Source: Methanobrevibacter ruminantium (GTDB lineage Archaea > Methanobacteriota > Methanobacteria > Methanobacteriales > Methanobacteriaceae). Taken from it: a stretch of DNA of 7,277 nt. Every line of letters begins with the position of its first letter. The stretch's first letter is position 1. This document shows, in pieces, positions 6,162 to 7,277 of the stretch. Made by a program: the position numbers and the translations under genes. The DNA lies in assembly GCF_016294135.1 (NCBI RefSeq), contig NZ_JAEDCO010000056.1, forward strand, positions 1 to 7,277, read 5' to 3'. Under the pieces are notes generated by a model. It did no database searches. It was given only the letters and a program-made list of their open reading frames with translations, and was not told where the DNA came from.

Positions 6162-7004
6162 TTATATTTTATATTCAATATTCAATAATTCCTCTTTTTT
6201 CTTTTCAAACTCTTCTTTAGTCAAATAGCCTTTTTCAAAGAGTTCTGCATAGTTCAATAATTCCTCTGCAGGTGAGAATTCAATATTGAATACAACTTTC
6301 TTATGGTGGCATCTGCATTTTCCATGCTTATGCTTGTGACATTTGCATTTGTCTTTATCATGCTTGTGGTGGCATTTGCCTTTGCCATGTCTATGCTTTT
6401 TATGATGACATTTAGAATATTTCTCATCGTCATCTTCTTTTTCTTTTAATTTATCTCTATTTGCCTTAATGCCAAATACCTTATTTGAATCCTCATATTC
6501 CTTGGATTGGAAGTATTTTTTATTTTGTGCCTTTTTGTTTTCCTCTTTCATATCCTCTTCAATCTCTTTTTGAACACTTTCCATTTGCTTTTTAAAGCTT
6601 TCCCTTAAGGCATCTGTTGGATTCAATTCATTGATGTCAAGATCTTTGGTGTCATCATGGATAAATACCTTCTTATATTCTCTAAATCCATCATACTCCA
6701 TTAAATCTTCTTCAGTTATCTTATCTGGATTGTTATCCAATACTTTTAATCCTTCTTCTGTAATATTGTAATACATAAAACGATTGGATTCAATCAATTC
6801 AGCTTTTTTAAGGTAAGTGTTTGCAGTGCTGATTCTGGAATTTATTACCGGTTCATTATTAGGTAATCTGATCTCCTTATCCTCATCTGAAATGTCAATG
6901 TAATCTATAACTTCTTCTGTTATTTCCTGAACTTTATATTCATCCTTATCTTTGATTATCTCAAGTAAAGGTAAAACTAAATCATAGGTTTCCGGAATTG
7001 CCAT
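6162..7004 (-). CDS. Mrr_N winged-helix protein with Cys/His-rich metal-binding cluster and C-terminal SHOCT domain
   Basis: A 280-residue, highly charged cytoplasmic protein. Residues 2-97 match the N-terminal winged helix of Mrr restriction proteins: AIPETYDLVLPLLEII (2-17), the RLPNNEPVINSRISTANTYLKKAELIE stretch (46-72), then YYNITEEGLKVLDNNPDKIT (78-97). Residues 129-165 correspond to the helical linker that leads to the nuclease in Mrr, but no PD-(D/E)xK domain follows. Instead there is a Lys/Glu-rich region (to 195), then residues 199-234 with 6 Cys and 12 His in 36 positions, including three CHHK units (199, 211, 232). Residues 243-276 (SPAEELLNYAELFEKGYLTKEEFEKKKEELL) are a SHOCT helix pair. 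I infer a DNA-binding, metal-binding regulator or metal store rather than a restriction enzyme. AGGAGA (complement of 7011-7016) sits 6 nt before the ATG. The function is unknown. Confidence 0.8.
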   Translation of the reverse strand: MAIPETYDLVLPLLEIIKDKDEYKVQEITEEVIDYIDISDEDKEIRLPNNEPVINSRISTANTYLKKAELIESNRFMYYNITEEGLKVLDNNPDKITEEDLMEYDGFREYKKVFIHDDTKDLDINELNPTDALRESFKKQMESVQKEIEEDMKEENKKAQNKKYFQSKEYEDSNKVFGIKANRDKLKEKEDDDEKYSKCHHKKHRHGKGKCHHKHDKDKCKCHKHKHGKCRCHHKKVVFNIEFSPAEELLNYAELFEKGYLTKEEFEKKKEELLNIEYKI

Positions 7005-7277
7005 ATTATTTCTCCTATTCTTATTTATATAGTAATTTGTTATTTTACTTATTTAATTTTATTATTTTCGATTCATTTTATAATTTGCAAAAATTTTATT
7101 TTGTAATAATTCTTATTTTCTATTTATTTTTATTTTTTTTATTAAAAAAAGAATAATTTTATAAAATTATTCATTCTAACATTACTTTTTTTAAAAATAT
7201 TAATTATTGATAAATATTTTTAAATTTAATAATCAATTTTATAATTAAAAAAATAAATATTCTAAAATTTTCTCAGA
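7005..7277 (-). promoter_or_regulatory. Upstream non-coding region of the Mrr_N-SHOCT gene
   Basis: No gene is visible in these 273 bp, which are nearly all A/T. Reading on the minus strand, TTATAAAA (complement of 7076-7083), preceded by a GCAAA purine-rich BRE-like stretch, would put the start near 7053 with a leader of about 50 nt. The closer TATATAAAT (complement of 7023-7031) lies too near the ribosome site unless the transcript is leaderless. The part beyond 7173 shows no reading frame, RNA gene or clear motif. Confidence 0.4.
7151..7172. terminator. 22-bp perfect palindrome with flanking T-tracts, candidate terminator
   Basis: Arms GAATAATTTTA (7151-7161) and TAAAATTATTC (7162-7172) are perfect complements. 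Leaving leftwards on the minus strand, the palindrome is followed at once by a T7 run (complement of 7144-7150). On the plus strand a T-run follows after about 14 nt. It could end a minus-strand transcript entering from beyond the right edge, though no such gene is visible. Its outer 8 bp are identical to those of the palindrome after the apgM-like gene. Confidence 0.45.

Noticed and set aside
6303..6410. Classical C2H2 zinc fingers
   Set aside because: The Cys and His spacing does not give C-x2-4-C-x12-H-x3-5-H; ligands are packed every one to three residues, so a multi-metal cluster is likelier.
6162..7004. Calling the minus-strand gene an Mrr restriction endonuclease
   Set aside because: Only the N-terminal winged helix and linker resemble Mrr; no catalytic D...(E/Q)xK block is present in the remaining residues, which are low-complexity charged, Cys/His-rich and SHOCT-like.
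7173..7277. Start of another gene at the right edge
   Set aside because: All frames are broken by frequent stops and the composition is spacer-like; nothing coding can be supported.

Overview
The window looks like chromosomal DNA of an AT-rich methanogenic archaeon of the Methanobacteriales, most likely Methanobrevibacter or a close relative. This is inferred from four things: very AT-rich spacers, archaeal TATA-like boxes, U-rich terminators, and the gene set (archaeal-type GatC, a free-standing ACT protein beside a short homoserine dehydrogenase, and an archaeal-type phosphoglycerate mutase homologue). From memory, unchecked, Methanothermobacter has a similar asnB-gatC-ACT-hom-apgM order.

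Layout. 3-317 (+) is the 3' end of an asparagine synthetase gene. 362-1366 (+) encodes an integral-membrane acyltransferase-3 family protein. A 165-bp AT-only spacer with an inverted repeat over a likely promoter leads into a compact three-gene operon (+): gatC (1532-1747), an ACT-domain regulator (1792-2277) and homoserine dehydrogenase (2289-3305). The operon closes with a hairpin and U-tract whose stem contains the hom stop codon. A 168-bp spacer with an unusual 10-bp-period repeat array precedes an alkaline-phosphatase-superfamily protein of the apgM type (3474-4685, +). It also ends in a palindrome that swallows its stop codon. Next, with its own strong TATA box, is a TPR protein with a C-terminal cold-shock-like domain (4872-6065, +). 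Convergent to it, across a shared bidirectional terminator, is a minus-strand gene (6162-7004). Its product joins an Mrr-type N-terminal winged helix, a charged helical linker, a dense Cys/His cluster and a C-terminal SHOCT helix pair. The last 273 bp are non-coding apart from the minus-strand promoter region and one long palindrome.

How the genes fit together. The left two thirds centre on the aspartate family: asparagine made as free amino acid (AsnB) or on tRNA (GatCAB), and the homoserine branch towards threonine and methionine (Hom, with ACT feedback control in trans). The apgM homologue resembles, in my recollection, the subfamily proposed to be an alternative homoserine kinase, which would supply the next step. 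The acyltransferase interrupts this theme and is probably an insertion for surface glycan modification. The right third is unrelated to it: a predicted RNA-binding TPR protein and a predicted metal-binding DNA-binding protein. The latter is the least conventional gene here; I do not know a described system with this domain order.
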